Positions 9,707 through 18,983 of a stretch of DNA of 64,000 nt are shown here, one piece after another (position 1 is the stretch's first letter; every line of letters starts with the position of its first letter). The notes under the pieces are model-generated. The model was given only the letters and a program-made list of their open reading frames with translations, was not told where the DNA came from and made no database searches. This stretch comes from UBA3495 sp964629875 (GTDB taxonomy: Bacteria > Chloroflexota > Dehalococcoidia > Lucifugimonadales > UBA3495). Position numbers and translations under genes: made by a program. The DNA lies in contig CAZVRK010000006.1 of NCBI GenBank assembly GCA_964629875.1, forward strand, positions 32,615 through 96,614, given 5' to 3'.

Positions 9707-10579
9707 TTACTTCCATGAACTAGGGGACGATGCTAACCCATCGAACCCTAGTTCATTACAGATCTCAACATATTCTGATCTATTAGCACCTATCCACTTA
9801 ATATCGTCTATAGACTCTACTATTGGGACGTCTACTCGAAGCGTAGCAAGGTCGCGATACAAGAATGCATCGGTTTTATGGGCTACCAAATTTTCTGCAA
9901 CAGTTTTTGCACCCCTTACTTCTACATCCCAAAGTAAGTGGGACTCTGGTATTTCCTCTATATGTTCATATCTACTTAGGACAGTTGAGGCCGTTTTAGA
10001 ACCCCACTTAGGTATTCCAGGTATCCCGTCAGCAGCGTCTCCCACTAAAGCAAGGTAATCAGGGATGCTACTTGGTAACACCCCAAATTTTGTCTTCACA
10101 CCTTGTTCATCTATCGTAGTACGACGTCGCCTATCAAGAAGAATAACCCTAGTTCCTACCACCATCTGCGCCAAATCTTTATCAGGAGAACATATTATTA
10201 TTTGATCTACATCCGATTCGTCTCTCCACCTCTGAACAGCACTCGCTAGAGCGTCATCTGCCTCAAACTCCGTCATTGGCCACACCACTACACCCAAAGC
10301 TTTAGCAGCCCGCTCTGCTAACGGGAATTGATTCTTAATATCCTCCGGCATCCCATCAGAGGTTTTATACCCGGAAAACATCTCATTACGGAATGACTCG
10401 ACAACACTATCAAAAGCACATCCAATGTGGGTGACGTCCTCCTGCCTTAGAAGGCTCAATAGGGTTTGGACTAATCCTCTAACAGCTCCAACTTCTACTC
10501 CGTCTGGAGATAACGAACCGGGAACTCCATAGTAAGCACGAAATAACTCGTAAGTACCATCGACCAAATGGACTTTCAT
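9707..10579 (-). CDS. stand-alone 5'-3' exonuclease / flap endonuclease
   Basis: This 290-residue protein resembles the N-terminal 5' nuclease domain of DNA polymerase I without the polymerase. Metal-binding acidic residues are visible at Asp7 (HLVDGTY), Glu106/Asp108/Asp109 (FEADDA), Asp133/Asp135 (SPDKD) and Asp181/Asp184 (VGDAADGIPG). The helix-hairpin-helix DNA-binding segment follows as IPGIPKWGSKTA. A role in removing RNA primers or flaps is likely. It starts 5 nt after the stop of the aminotransferase gene, so the two are co-transcribed although no functional link is evident. Confidence 0.9.
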   Translation of the reverse strand: MKVHLVDGTYELFRAYYGVPGSLSPDGVEVGAVRGLVQTLLSLLRQEDVTHIGCAFDSVVESFRNEMFSGYKTSDGMPEDIKNQFPLAERAAKALGVVVWPMTEFEADDALASAVQRWRDESDVDQIIICSPDKDLAQMVVGTRVILLDRRRRTTIDEQGVKTKFGVLPSSIPDYLALVGDAADGIPGIPKWGSKTASTVLSRYEHIEEIPESHLLWDVEVRGAKTVAENLVAHKTDAFLYRDLATLRVDVPIVESIDDIKWIGANRSEYVEICNELGFDGLASSPSSWK

Positions 10580-10584
10580 ATAGA

Positions 10585-11760
10585 CTAAAGCCCTTCCAAA
10601 ACACGGACAATACGCTGTGCTCCTTCTAGAACTCTCTCAGCAGGCGACCTCATCAGTGCAATCCTAAAATGGTTCTCGCCCGACAATCCAAATCCAACCC
10701 CTGGAGTTACAACTACTCCTTCCTCGTCCACAAACAATTCAGATAATGCGGTTGACGACATAGGTGAGTCATACCTAGGGAACATAAATGTCGCTCCCTG
10801 AGGAAGTGGGCAGGTTACTCCGGAAACAGAATTTAGCAATCTAGCTACTTCGGTACGTAGCATGTCACACTCGTCTCTCCACATAGGTATATGATCTTGA
10901 GGTCCTTGTAATGCTTGAGTTCCGGCAACCTGTATAAACGGAGATACGAAACTTGCAGTATGTTCGTGCATGCTTATAAGAGGCTTTATTAATTCACTGG
11001 GCCCTACTATACAGCCCAGTCTCCAACCAGCCATAGCATATGCCTTGGTAAAGGTATAACTGGTAAGAGTTCTATTCCACATACCAGGCAATGATGCCAA
11101 CGTTATATGTGCATTATTATCGTAAATAAAATATTCGTATGTCTCATCGCATAACGCCAACAGATCATCCTCTTGGCACACCCTGGCAACATCTTCTAAT
11201 TCCTGTTTGGTGTAAACCCTACCTGTCGGATTATTGGGATTGTTTATTACAATCATTTTAGACTTATCAGTAACACTGCTCTTCAACTGATCGTAAGTGA
11301 TCATATATTCTTCTTCTTCACTAAGCGCAACGGTAATCGCATTCCCCTCTGACAATTCCACTTGCTGCCTGAAACTAACCCAAGTCGGTTCTATGATTAG
11401 CACATCGTCTCCTCGACCTACGAATGCATTTATCGATTCATAGAGACCCATTTTACTGCCTGGAGTAACTATCACTTCTGTATCGGAATCAATATTGAGA
11501 TTATTATAAGCATGAAGTTTATCTGCCATAGCTTTTTTGAATTCGGGAATGCCACTCGAAGAACTGATATTGGTAAGGCCTGATTCCAAAGCCGCTACAC
11601 CAGCCTTAATTATATGATCAGGAGTGACGTGATGAGGACTAGATTGACTCAAGTCAATAATATCTTTCCCTAGTCTAGCCTGTTGACGAGCTTTTTCTCC
11701 TGCTGCCAAAGTGGCAGGAGGCTGGACTCTAGTTATACGCGAAGCTGGTTCTATTGACAT
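10585..11760 (-). CDS. class I/II aminotransferase (PLP-dependent)
   Basis: This 391-residue fold-type I aminotransferase has the motif NNPNNPTG (173-180), an Asp-binding segment (LCDETYEYF, about 203-211), the PLP lysine Lys239 in SYTFTKAYAMAGWR, and a C-terminal substrate-binding Arg in FRIALMRSP. It probably transaminates an amino acid with 2-oxoglutarate; aspartate/aromatic or alanine specificity cannot be told apart. It leads a two-gene operon with the exonuclease. The ATG at 11760 is followed directly by the family N-terminus. Confidence 0.92.
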   Translation of the reverse strand: MSIEPASRITRVQPPATLAAGEKARQQARLGKDIIDLSQSSPHHVTPDHIIKAGVAALESGLTNISSSSGIPEFKKAMADKLHAYNNLNIDSDTEVIVTPGSKMGLYESINAFVGRGDDVLIIEPTWVSFRQQVELSEGNAITVALSEEEEYMITYDQLKSSVTDKSKMIVINNPNNPTGRVYTKQELEDVARVCQEDDLLALCDETYEYFIYDNNAHITLASLPGMWNRTLTSYTFTKAYAMAGWRLGCIVGPSELIKPLISMHEHTASFVSPFIQVAGTQALQGPQDHIPMWRDECDMLRTEVARLLNSVSGVTCPLPQGATFMFPRYDSPMSSTALSELFVDEEGVVVTPGVGFGLSGENHFRIALMRSPAERVLEGAQRIVRVLEGL

Positions 11761-11922
11761 ATAAGTACTCCCATACAGAAATTAACTGGAGTCTATCATA
11801 ATTTTTCGGGTGCGATTGCTAGTAATAATATTTAGTGGCACAATCATCGATAATTCTTAGACTCTCAAAAGGCATCTGATCCAGATAACTAGCGACAAAG
11901 TATGTTGTACGAGGAGTAGAAA

Positions 11923-13137
11923 ATGGTAACTCAATCACCGGAAATAAAAAACATGCGGCTAATATCACACCATGATCTGAATGGATTCGGAAACATCGGC
12001 GAAGGGATGCATATACACACCACTCGAGACGGAAGAAGAATTTTATATCTAGCGCACGAAAGTTCCCCCAAAGACATAACCAGCGTTGATGTAACTGACA
12101 TTTCAAATCCTAAAATAATATCTCAAACTGACCTACCATATGCTCATTTGCGCTCGAATTCTTTATCAATTGTGGGGGATACCATGCTAGTGGCTTACCA
12201 AAGCCTGGAGCCTGGACAGCCTGGGACAGGCATGGGCGTATACGACATAGGCAATTCTGAAGAACCCCGTCAGATAGGTTTTCTTGACACATCTGGGCCT
12301 TATTCGAGAGGTTGTCATTGTCTCTGGTGGGTAGATGGTAACTATGCGCATCTATCTACCGGCGCAAAAGATTTTAAACCAAACGATCAAAAAGATGATC
12401 AATTCTATATGATCGTAGATGTGAGCAATCCTGAGAATCCCGTTGAAGCAGGGAGATGGTGGATGCCAGGTACCATGGAAGGTGACGGGCATAATCCCGT
12501 AGACCGTCATCCTGATTTCGACTCTGGGCACCGATTGCACAACGCAAACGTATACCCGACAAGGCCAGACAGGGCATATTGCGCGTATATGGACTCCGGA
12601 ACAATAATTGTAGATGTGTCAGATGTATCTAAACCTAGCATGATTAGCCAATTCAATTTCGCTCCTCCATTTCCAGGATTTACACATACCGTTCTACCAT
12701 TATTTTCCCGCGAATTAATGGTAGTAACTCAAGAATCCGTACGTAACAATGGAGAAGACTATCCAAAGCTGATTTGGATGGTTGATATGCGGGATGAGGC
12801 TAATCCTGTGATTATTAGCACATTCCCCATGCCAGAGCCCGGTCTATTTACCTCAAGACCAGGGAGATTTGGAGCTCACAATGTACACGAGAATCAACCT
12901 GCCGCAACCAGCATGCAAGACGAAACATTGATATACGGGACTTTTTTCAATGCAGGGGTCAGAGTGTTTGACACTAGCAATCCTTTCCAGCCAGAAGAGA
13001 TAGCATATTTTGTACCAGAGAAGTTAGACAACGCAGGATCTGTAGGAATAAATGACGTATACGTAGATGAAAATGGAATCATGTATGCAGTAGACAGAGT
13101 TAAGGGTGGTTTGTACATCCTTGAATTGACTGCTTAA
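11923..13137 (+). CDS. LVIVD-repeat beta-propeller protein
   Basis: This 404-residue protein is built of repeated blade-like units with the pattern VDVSDxSxPxxIS/VFDTSNPFQPEEIAYF (for example near 43-60, 155-170, 225-240 and 345-365), typical of LVIVD-repeat proteins. No signal peptide or membrane segment is seen. It keeps several His and Asp residues between blades, but no catalytic function can be assigned. The ATG follows CGAGGAG. A hairpin terminator at 13150-13190 ends the gene. Confidence 0.8.
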   Translation: MVTQSPEIKNMRLISHHDLNGFGNIGEGMHIHTTRDGRRILYLAHESSPKDITSVDVTDISNPKIISQTDLPYAHLRSNSLSIVGDTMLVAYQSLEPGQPGTGMGVYDIGNSEEPRQIGFLDTSGPYSRGCHCLWWVDGNYAHLSTGAKDFKPNDQKDDQFYMIVDVSNPENPVEAGRWWMPGTMEGDGHNPVDRHPDFDSGHRLHNANVYPTRPDRAYCAYMDSGTIIVDVSDVSKPSMISQFNFAPPFPGFTHTVLPLFSRELMVVTQESVRNNGEDYPKLIWMVDMRDEANPVIISTFPMPEPGLFTSRPGRFGAHNVHENQPAATSMQDETLIYGTFFNAGVRVFDTSNPFQPEEIAYFVPEKLDNAGSVGINDVYVDENGIMYAVDRVKGGLYILELTA

Positions 13138-13149
13138 CAGGTCTCAACG

Positions 13150-13190
13150 AAGAAAGGGAACAAATCTTGAGAAAACCCGTTCCCTTTCTT
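13150..13190. terminator. terminator hairpin between convergent genes
   Basis: A 12-bp perfect stem (13150-13161 and 13179-13190) with a 17-nt loop is followed by T's on the plus strand and flanked by A's. It serves the LVIVD gene and possibly the opposing peptidase gene. Confidence 0.75.
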
Positions 13191-13224
13191 TTACCAGGAA
13201 GAGATTGACACTCTAACTCACCGA

Positions 13225-14577
13225 TTAACCTGCCAGTGATCCCATCGGATCCCATGGAGGCAAAGTAATTGGATCGTCATCCCAGGCATCCAATATGTCT
13301 TGAGGCAAATAGCTTTTAGGCGCAGATATCTCAAACATATACTCAGCGAACCATGAATCATTCATTAGGCAAAAACCTTTGTCGCCAACCTTATCATTCC
13401 AACTGTTTTCAACTCTCCATCTACGTGGTTTACCATCAACTAGATCAACTCCAGTAAACAACATGGCATGTGTCATACGCGTTTGATGATATTCTAGCCG
13501 TTCTGCCTTATCCATAGAAAATTCAGTCTCATATACGCCGGGATAATCAAACAATTCGGCGTCCCATATCCCAAGATCGCGGTGCATTTGCTTTCCAGTA
13601 TCACATCCCATCCATACGGGTTTTCCATCCTGAATCATTCTGATAGCAATATCTTTCATAACATCTATGCTGATATTGATGTATTTAATTTGAGGTCCAT
13701 CAACTACATTACCAAGATATTGTATCGTGAAAGTTTTTCCGGTCGGGCTAGATGTTCTCGGATCATGAACTAGACAAACATAATCGTCCATTGGAGTCAC
13801 AATATATTTTTGGGCAAAATCAATAGGGGTCATATCCCCATCTCTTTGGAATCCCCCATCTTTATCACGCCATTGCCAAAAGAACTGGTCAGGAGGACTA
13901 CCCAAATGAATAGCCAAGATCTGATACATTGCACTCAAAGTATCTTTTTTAGAAGTCCTCATCTCTTCTAAACCTGACTCTTGCGCATACAAATCCCGGA
14001 TCTTCTTAGCGCCCTGACGATACTGATAGTTCAACATAGAGTTCATACGCATTGAATTGCTAGAGCTCTCAGTTTCCGGCATAACAGTTTTAGGGACAAC
14101 ACCGTGTTTTTTCACCAAACTTACAAACATATCCCACTGCCCACCGTCTTCGACTCCTCTTTGCAACAGCCATGATACCGTCCGATCATCGATAGGTTTA
14201 TCTGCTGTATCAATAATGGCCTCTAAAAGAAAATTAGCCCTTTCTATTTTGTCCCAAAACATCAGGTAATTCTGACTAAATTCAAATTCTTTTACATTCA
14301 ATACATCTTTACTTTCGACCCTAAACATGTTCAGACCGGCGAACATCCAACACCGTCCAGATCGAGCTTGATTAGTTACGGACCAATCATCAAGAAGGTT
14401 GGAAAAGCTGTGGACCGATTCAGTTACGATCCCCCTATTCAATGCAACTTCGTTAACATCTCTCTGTGTCACAACATTCTGCATGAGCGAACTGGTCTCA
14501 CTAGTGTCGAATACATTCTTGAATTCTGCGATCTGCTCAACTGTTAGAGATCTGTCCACTATGTTCTCTGATGACAT
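13225..14577 (-). CDS. pepC: C1B cysteine peptidase, bleomycin hydrolase / aminopeptidase C type
   Basis: This protein of about 450 residues matches bleomycin hydrolase in length and motifs. It has the catalytic Cys in QARSGRCWMFAGLN (about residue 76 from this start), the catalytic His in RMTHAMLFTGVDL and the catalytic Asn in WRVENSWND. It is a cytoplasmic aminopeptidase-type enzyme that trims peptides. An upstream TTG at 14583 directly abuts AAGGAG, so the ATG at 14577, 6 nt behind that site, is the better start. Confidence 0.92.
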   Translation of the reverse strand: MSSENIVDRSLTVEQIAEFKNVFDTSETSSLMQNVVTQRDVNEVALNRGIVTESVHSFSNLLDDWSVTNQARSGRCWMFAGLNMFRVESKDVLNVKEFEFSQNYLMFWDKIERANFLLEAIIDTADKPIDDRTVSWLLQRGVEDGGQWDMFVSLVKKHGVVPKTVMPETESSSNSMRMNSMLNYQYRQGAKKIRDLYAQESGLEEMRTSKKDTLSAMYQILAIHLGSPPDQFFWQWRDKDGGFQRDGDMTPIDFAQKYIVTPMDDYVCLVHDPRTSSPTGKTFTIQYLGNVVDGPQIKYINISIDVMKDIAIRMIQDGKPVWMGCDTGKQMHRDLGIWDAELFDYPGVYETEFSMDKAERLEYHQTRMTHAMLFTGVDLVDGKPRRWRVENSWNDKVGDKGFCLMNDSWFAEYMFEISAPKSYLPQDILDAWDDDPITLPPWDPMGSLAG

Positions 14578-14668
14578 ACACAACTCCTTGTCACAATTTC
14601 AACCATTAAAACACTGGTACAATGGCTTATTATATTACAGTACCGATTTAGGGTAAGGTAGTAACAAA

Positions 14669-15823
14669 ATGAATCCCGTTTATCTAGATTACAACGCAAC
14701 TACACCAATCGACCCAGTGGTCTCTGAAGCAATGTTGCCATTCATCACCCAACACTTCGGAAACCCATCAAGCGGTCATACATATGGAGTTACAACTAAT
14801 CTAGCAGTCGAAAACGCCCGATCCCAAGTCGCCGACCTGATTGGTTGCAATAGTTCAGAAATAGTATTTACCAGCGGAGGAACTGAAGCCAATAATTACG
14901 CTATCAAGGGAATAACCGGAGCATATAAATCTAAGGGTTCTCATATCATCACATCAGGTATTGAACACCCGGCAATAACCGAAGTTTGCAAATACATGCA
15001 GACCAAAGGATGTACCGCCACATACGTCCCAGTTGACCAGTACGGCCGAGTTGACCCAAATAAAGTTGAAGAAGCCATCACTGACGATACTGTTCTTATC
15101 ACCATAATGCATGCAAACAACGAAGTCGGAACCATCCAACCAATCCAGGAAATATCAAAGATATCCCGTAGGCATGGAATATTTCTCCATTCTGATTGCG
15201 CGCAATCTATAGGGAAAATTCCTGTTGAGGTTGACGAGTTGGGAGTAGATCTACTCAGTATTGCTGGACACAAGCTATACGCCCCTAAAGGCGTAGGAGC
15301 TTTGTACGTCAGAAGCGGAGTTCAGCTTGAGAAAATTATGCATGGTGCAAACCATGAGAGCGGCTTACGCGCCGGCACTGAAAATGTAATATTGATCGTC
15401 GGACTCGGAGAGGCTTGCAGACTTATAAGGGACCATTTGTCTGAATATATTGATAATATGCAAACTATGCGAGACCTATTAGAAGTTGGCTTAACCGGAG
15501 ATAATATCGACAGCCGTATAAATGGCCATCCTATCCTACGGCTCCCGAACACCCTTAGTATCGGATTTAAGGGCGTCGCAGCAGACCAACTATTACTAGA
15601 TCTCGATTCTGTAGCATCGTCCGCTGGAGCGGCCTGCCATACCGATAATGTTGAAATATCTCAAGTACTGGAAGCCATGAAAGTACCCCTTGAATATGCA
15701 GCTGGCACAATACGATTATCAGTCGGTAGGTACACCACTCAACAAGAAGTCTCCCATGCAGTTAAAGAAATAACAGACTGGGTATTAAATAAGCAATCCA
15801 TGCAGATTGAAGGAGCATACTAA
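14669..15823 (+). CDS. cysteine desulfurase (NifS/IscS family)
   Basis: This 384-residue PLP enzyme removes sulfur from cysteine as a persulfide for Fe-S cluster or thio-cofactor synthesis. The N-terminus (VYLDYNATTPIDP) and the PLP lysine Lys202 (SIAGHKLYAPKG) are standard. The catalytic Cys323 lies in SSAGAACHTDN, where the common motif is SSGSACSS. A substitution of His for the Ser after Cys is a minor departure. An SDR gene follows 1 nt after the stop. NifS-like enzymes can also deliver selenium, which is relevant because a selenoprotein is encoded in this window, but that is inference. Confidence 0.92.
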   Translation: MNPVYLDYNATTPIDPVVSEAMLPFITQHFGNPSSGHTYGVTTNLAVENARSQVADLIGCNSSEIVFTSGGTEANNYAIKGITGAYKSKGSHIITSGIEHPAITEVCKYMQTKGCTATYVPVDQYGRVDPNKVEEAITDDTVLITIMHANNEVGTIQPIQEISKISRRHGIFLHSDCAQSIGKIPVEVDELGVDLLSIAGHKLYAPKGVGALYVRSGVQLEKIMHGANHESGLRAGTENVILIVGLGEACRLIRDHLSEYIDNMQTMRDLLEVGLTGDNIDSRINGHPILRLPNTLSIGFKGVAADQLLLDLDSVASSAGAACHTDNVEISQVLEAMKVPLEYAAGTIRLSVGRYTTQQEVSHAVKEITDWVLNKQSMQIEGAY

Positions 15824-15824
15824 T

Positions 15825-16580
15825 ATGGGTAGATTAGAAGGCAAAGTAATATTAATCAGCGGCGGGGCAAAGGGACAAGGAGCCACAGAATCAATCATGT
15901 TCGCTGGCGAAGGAGCCAAAATAATTATTGGCGACATTCTAGATGACGAAGGCCTAAAAATAGAATCACAGATAAGAGAACTGGGAGGAGACGCAACTTT
16001 TGTGCATCTGGACGTCACACAGGAGTCCGACTGGGATAATGCTGTTAAGACTGCGATTAGCTCATACGGAGGGCTAAATGTACTAGTCAATAATGCAGGT
16101 ATATTAATAAGAAAAAGCATTGAAGACACCACAGTCGAAGATTGGGATAGGATAATGTCCATTAATGCAAAAGGTGTCTTCCTGGGTACAAAAGCGGCTA
16201 TCCCAGCTCTAAGGGAAGCCGGAGGTGGATCTATAATAAATATTTCATCAACCGCGGGATTGGTGAGTAGTTCAAGTGGTTCTGCCAGCTATACAGCGAC
16301 CAAAGGCGCGGTCAGACTGTTCACTAAATCTACGGCGATACAATATGCTAAAGATGGCATCAGGTGCAACTCAGTACACCCCGGACCTATAGAAACCGAT
16401 ATGATACATCAATCCATAACTGACCCCGACGCAATGGCGTTAAGAATGGAAAAACTGCCTATGGGAAGGTTAGGAAAGCCTGAGGAAGTCGCCAACGGAG
16501 TTTTATATCTTGCCTCAGATGAATCATCATTTGTTACTGGCTCGGAATTAGTAATAGATGGCGGGAGTACCGCGCAATAA
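15825..16580 (+). CDS. SDR family oxidoreductase
   Basis: This 251-residue classical SDR resembles 3-alpha(20-beta)-hydroxysteroid dehydrogenases. It has the cofactor motif SGGAKGQG near residue 12, NNAG near 87, the active Ser in INISST and the YxxxK pair in SYTATKGAV. The C-terminal VTGSELVIDGG is typical. The ATG at 15825, 9 nt behind AGGAG, is preferred over a TTG at 15807 that lies upstream of that ribosome site. Translationally close to the cysteine desulfurase gene. Confidence 0.92.
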   Translation: MGRLEGKVILISGGAKGQGATESIMFAGEGAKIIIGDILDDEGLKIESQIRELGGDATFVHLDVTQESDWDNAVKTAISSYGGLNVLVNNAGILIRKSIEDTTVEDWDRIMSINAKGVFLGTKAAIPALREAGGGSIINISSTAGLVSSSSGSASYTATKGAVRLFTKSTAIQYAKDGIRCNSVHPGPIETDMIHQSITDPDAMALRMEKLPMGRLGKPEEVANGVLYLASDESSFVTGSELVIDGGSTAQ

Positions 16581-16617
16581 AAAACTGAGTGGAAAAATAC
16601 TTTATTTAACGTTGATA

Positions 16618-17622
16618 TTAACGCAGATTAACCCTAGAGGTAGCCAGAACTTCAGGATTAACTAGGAATTCTGGCATCTGTCCCAGAAGGACATTCTTCG
16701 TCGCCTGGGCTGTTCGCACTTCCAGTTCATTCACTGACTCGTTAGATAAGAAGGCTACATGGGGCGTAACTATCACGTTAGCTAGTTCAAACAACGGATT
16801 ATCGGCCCTAGGTTCTGTATCTTCCATAACATCTAGACCTGCACCGGCGATGGATCCCGACAACAAAGCCTGATAAAGTGCCATTTCATCAACTATCGGG
16901 CCTCTAGCACAATTTACCAAATAACAGGTCGGTTTCATTCTGGACAACTCATTTTTGCCGATTAATCCTCTGGTATTATCGTTTAAGGGAGTGTGAACAC
17001 TTATATAGTCACCCTGCTCCAACAAATCCTCTAAGCTAGTAATCGAGATGTTCTCCATGGCGGCGGTGTTCCCTGATATGTAAGGATCATAACCAAGTAC
17101 ATTTATACCTAAGGCTTGTGCTTTGCCGGCTACTGCCAGGCCAATCCTACCTAGACCAATCACACCAAGGTTCTTTCCCCTTAATCGTCTCAATGGAACA
17201 GGGGAGACAGAACCGCCCCAATCTCCCATTTTTGCAACCTTATCGTAGAAAACAATTTGACGATTCCAGGTAAGTAACAAAGCCATTACATGGTCAGAAA
17301 CTTCATCGACGCAGTAATCAGGGACATAGGTTACGGGTATACCTTGTTCAGTCGCTGTAGAAACCGCTATGTTATCTACACCCACCCCATATCTACTAAT
17401 AACCATACAGTTCTTAGCTGCCTTCACTACATTAGCAGTCACTTGGGCAAAACAAGTCATAATCGCATCAACGTCAGCAGCCAATTCTATCAATGTGGAT
17501 TCGTCCGGGTCTGGTGCCTCTATAATAGTGGCACCAATGCTTGAAAGGACCTCTCTCTCCGGGTCAGTAGAGGGCCATACATAGTCAGTAACCAAAACCT
17601 TGTAATTCTTACGAGTCACCAT
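16618..17622 (-). CDS. D-2-hydroxyacid dehydrogenase (CtBP/phosphoglycerate dehydrogenase-like)
   Basis: This NAD-dependent dehydrogenase of about 334 residues oxidises a D-2-hydroxy acid or reduces a 2-keto acid. It has the Rossmann motif GVIGLGRIG, the catalytic Arg in NCARGPIVDE, a Glu in the GLDVMEDTEP region and the catalytic His in VIVTPHVAF. It is the last gene of the five-gene operon and begins 29 nt after the enolase homologue. The ATG at 17622 has a GTGAG-like site 7 nt before it; a GTG at 17634 is the alternative. The substrate is unknown; the neighbours suggest it is not serine biosynthesis. Confidence 0.88.
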   Translation of the reverse strand: MVTRKNYKVLVTDYVWPSTDPEREVLSSIGATIIEAPDPDESTLIELAADVDAIMTCFAQVTANVVKAAKNCMVISRYGVGVDNIAVSTATEQGIPVTYVPDYCVDEVSDHVMALLLTWNRQIVFYDKVAKMGDWGGSVSPVPLRRLRGKNLGVIGLGRIGLAVAGKAQALGINVLGYDPYISGNTAAMENISITSLEDLLEQGDYISVHTPLNDNTRGLIGKNELSRMKPTCYLVNCARGPIVDEMALYQALLSGSIAGAGLDVMEDTEPRADNPLFELANVIVTPHVAFLSNESVNELEVRTAQATKNVLLGQMPEFLVNPEVLATSRVNLR

Positions 17623-17651
17623 AATCCATCTCACATCACTGTTATCTATTT

Positions 17652-18962
17652 TTACGACAAATACTGTCCAAATGTTTTCCTACCATTATATTTCGCTTCC
17701 GACCCCAATTGATCCTCAATTCTCAACAACTGATTATATTTTGCTAGTCGTTCTGATCTCGTCAAGGAGCCTATTTTAATTTGCCCGGCTCCCGTAGCTA
17801 CCGCGAGATCTGCAATAGTAGTGTCTTCAGTTTCACCTGACCTGGCAGATATCACAGTAGCTAGTCCTTCTCTCTTAGCAAGGGCTATAACCTCTAAGGT
17901 TTCAGAGACAGTCCCAATTTGATTCAACTTAACTAACACTGCATTAGCAGTGGATTCTTCAACTCCTTTATTTATACGATTAACGTTGGTAGTAAAGAGA
18001 TCATCTCCTATAATCTGAATACCTTTACCAATCTTCTCTGTAATTTTTCTCCAACCTTCCCAGTCGTCTTCATACAAAGGATCTTCAATGGACAATATCG
18101 GATATGAACTGGTCCATTGAACTTGCATATCTATCATTTGTTGCGCCGTCACTCGCCTGTTTTCACAGTGCAACACGTATGACATATCGTCGTAGAATTC
18201 ATTAGCAGCGACATCTAATCCGATAGCGACATCTTTGTCTAGGCCACTTTCATGACCAGACAATGTGAAAGCATCTACCATTAGTTCCAACGCTTCCTCA
18301 TTAGAGCTCAGAGTTGGCCCCAGCCCCCCTTCATCCGCTACTCCATTAGGAGCTTTTCCACGTTGCACTAACAGTGCCCACATTGCTCTTCTGACGTCAG
18401 AACACCAAATCAAAGCTTCTTTGTAGGAACAGGCACCAATCGGAATTACCAAAAAGTCTTGTAGATCAACACTCCAGTTTCCATGTTGACCGCCGCTAAT
18501 GATATTAACCATCGGCACTGGCAGTTCGTTGCCTGACATACCGCCCAAGCAACGATACAATGGGAGTCCCACAGCATTTGCCAATGCGTGAGCTGAAGCC
18601 ATAGAGATTCCTAACAGAGAATTTGCTCCCAGTCCAGACTTATCTCTAGTCCCGTCAATATTGATCAGAAACTGGTCCACAGCATTCTGGTCTGCCGCAT
18701 CTAGCCCACCCGTAACTAATTGAGGTGCAATAACTTCATTAACATTTGCTACAGCCCTCAAAACTCCCTTTCCCCCATAACGACTATTATCATTGTCTCG
18801 GAGTTCTAAGGCCTCGTGAGTACCTGTTGAAGCGCCCGAAGCAACTATAGAACGACCAAACCCTCCCCCTTCCAGTGTAACCTCCACCTCTACAGTTGGA
18901 TTTCCTCGTGAATCCAAAACCTCTCTAGCATGAATGGAAGATATCTTAGTATTAGTTTTCAA
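17652..18962 (-). CDS. enolase homologue with altered active site
   Basis: This 436-residue protein has full enolase length and most hallmark segments: SGASTG loop (42-47), Glu211 in ADEGG, metal ligands Asp250, Glu293 (SIEDP) and Asp320 (GDD), Lys345 (VKLNQIG) and Lys396. Two active-site positions differ. The near-invariant SHRSGETED reads ISARSGETED, so His373 of yeast enolase is Ala373. The QEF carrying Glu168 is QDF (Asp169). The Ala codon is GCC, two bases from His. The family reaction is interconversion of 2-phosphoglycerate and phosphoenolpyruvate; these changes suggest reduced or different activity. It sits in an operon with a kinase and a hydroxyacid dehydrogenase, not with glycolytic genes. 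A housekeeping enolase cannot be excluded. Confidence 0.9.
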   Translation of the reverse strand: MKTNTKISSIHAREVLDSRGNPTVEVEVTLEGGGFGRSIVASGASTGTHEALELRDNDNSRYGGKGVLRAVANVNEVIAPQLVTGGLDAADQNAVDQFLINIDGTRDKSGLGANSLLGISMASAHALANAVGLPLYRCLGGMSGNELPVPMVNIISGGQHGNWSVDLQDFLVIPIGACSYKEALIWCSDVRRAMWALLVQRGKAPNGVADEGGLGPTLSSNEEALELMVDAFTLSGHESGLDKDVAIGLDVAANEFYDDMSYVLHCENRRVTAQQMIDMQVQWTSSYPILSIEDPLYEDDWEGWRKITEKIGKGIQIIGDDLFTTNVNRINKGVEESTANAVLVKLNQIGTVSETLEVIALAKREGLATVISARSGETEDTTIADLAVATGAGQIKIGSLTRSERLAKYNQLLRIEDQLGSEAKYNGRKTFGQYLS

Positions 18963-18983
18963 TTTGCAAACTCCAATACATAC

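Noticed and set aside
9707..10579. Phage origin of the stand-alone exonuclease
   Set aside because: It is in an operon with an aminotransferase and no phage genes are nearby; such nucleases occur in many bacterial chromosomes.
11697..11720. Hairpin with CTCCTGC and GCAGGAG arms as a regulatory element
   Set aside because: It lies inside the aminotransferase coding region near the N-terminus; the repeat is short and probably chance.
14941..15273. Minus-strand reading frames inside the cysteine desulfurase gene
   Set aside because: They lie opposite a gene with all catalytic motifs, have no ribosome site and no recognisable domain.
16581..16617. Terminator between convergent SDR and hydroxyacid dehydrogenase genes
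   Set aside because: Only short imperfect complementarity (CGTT/AACG) is visible.
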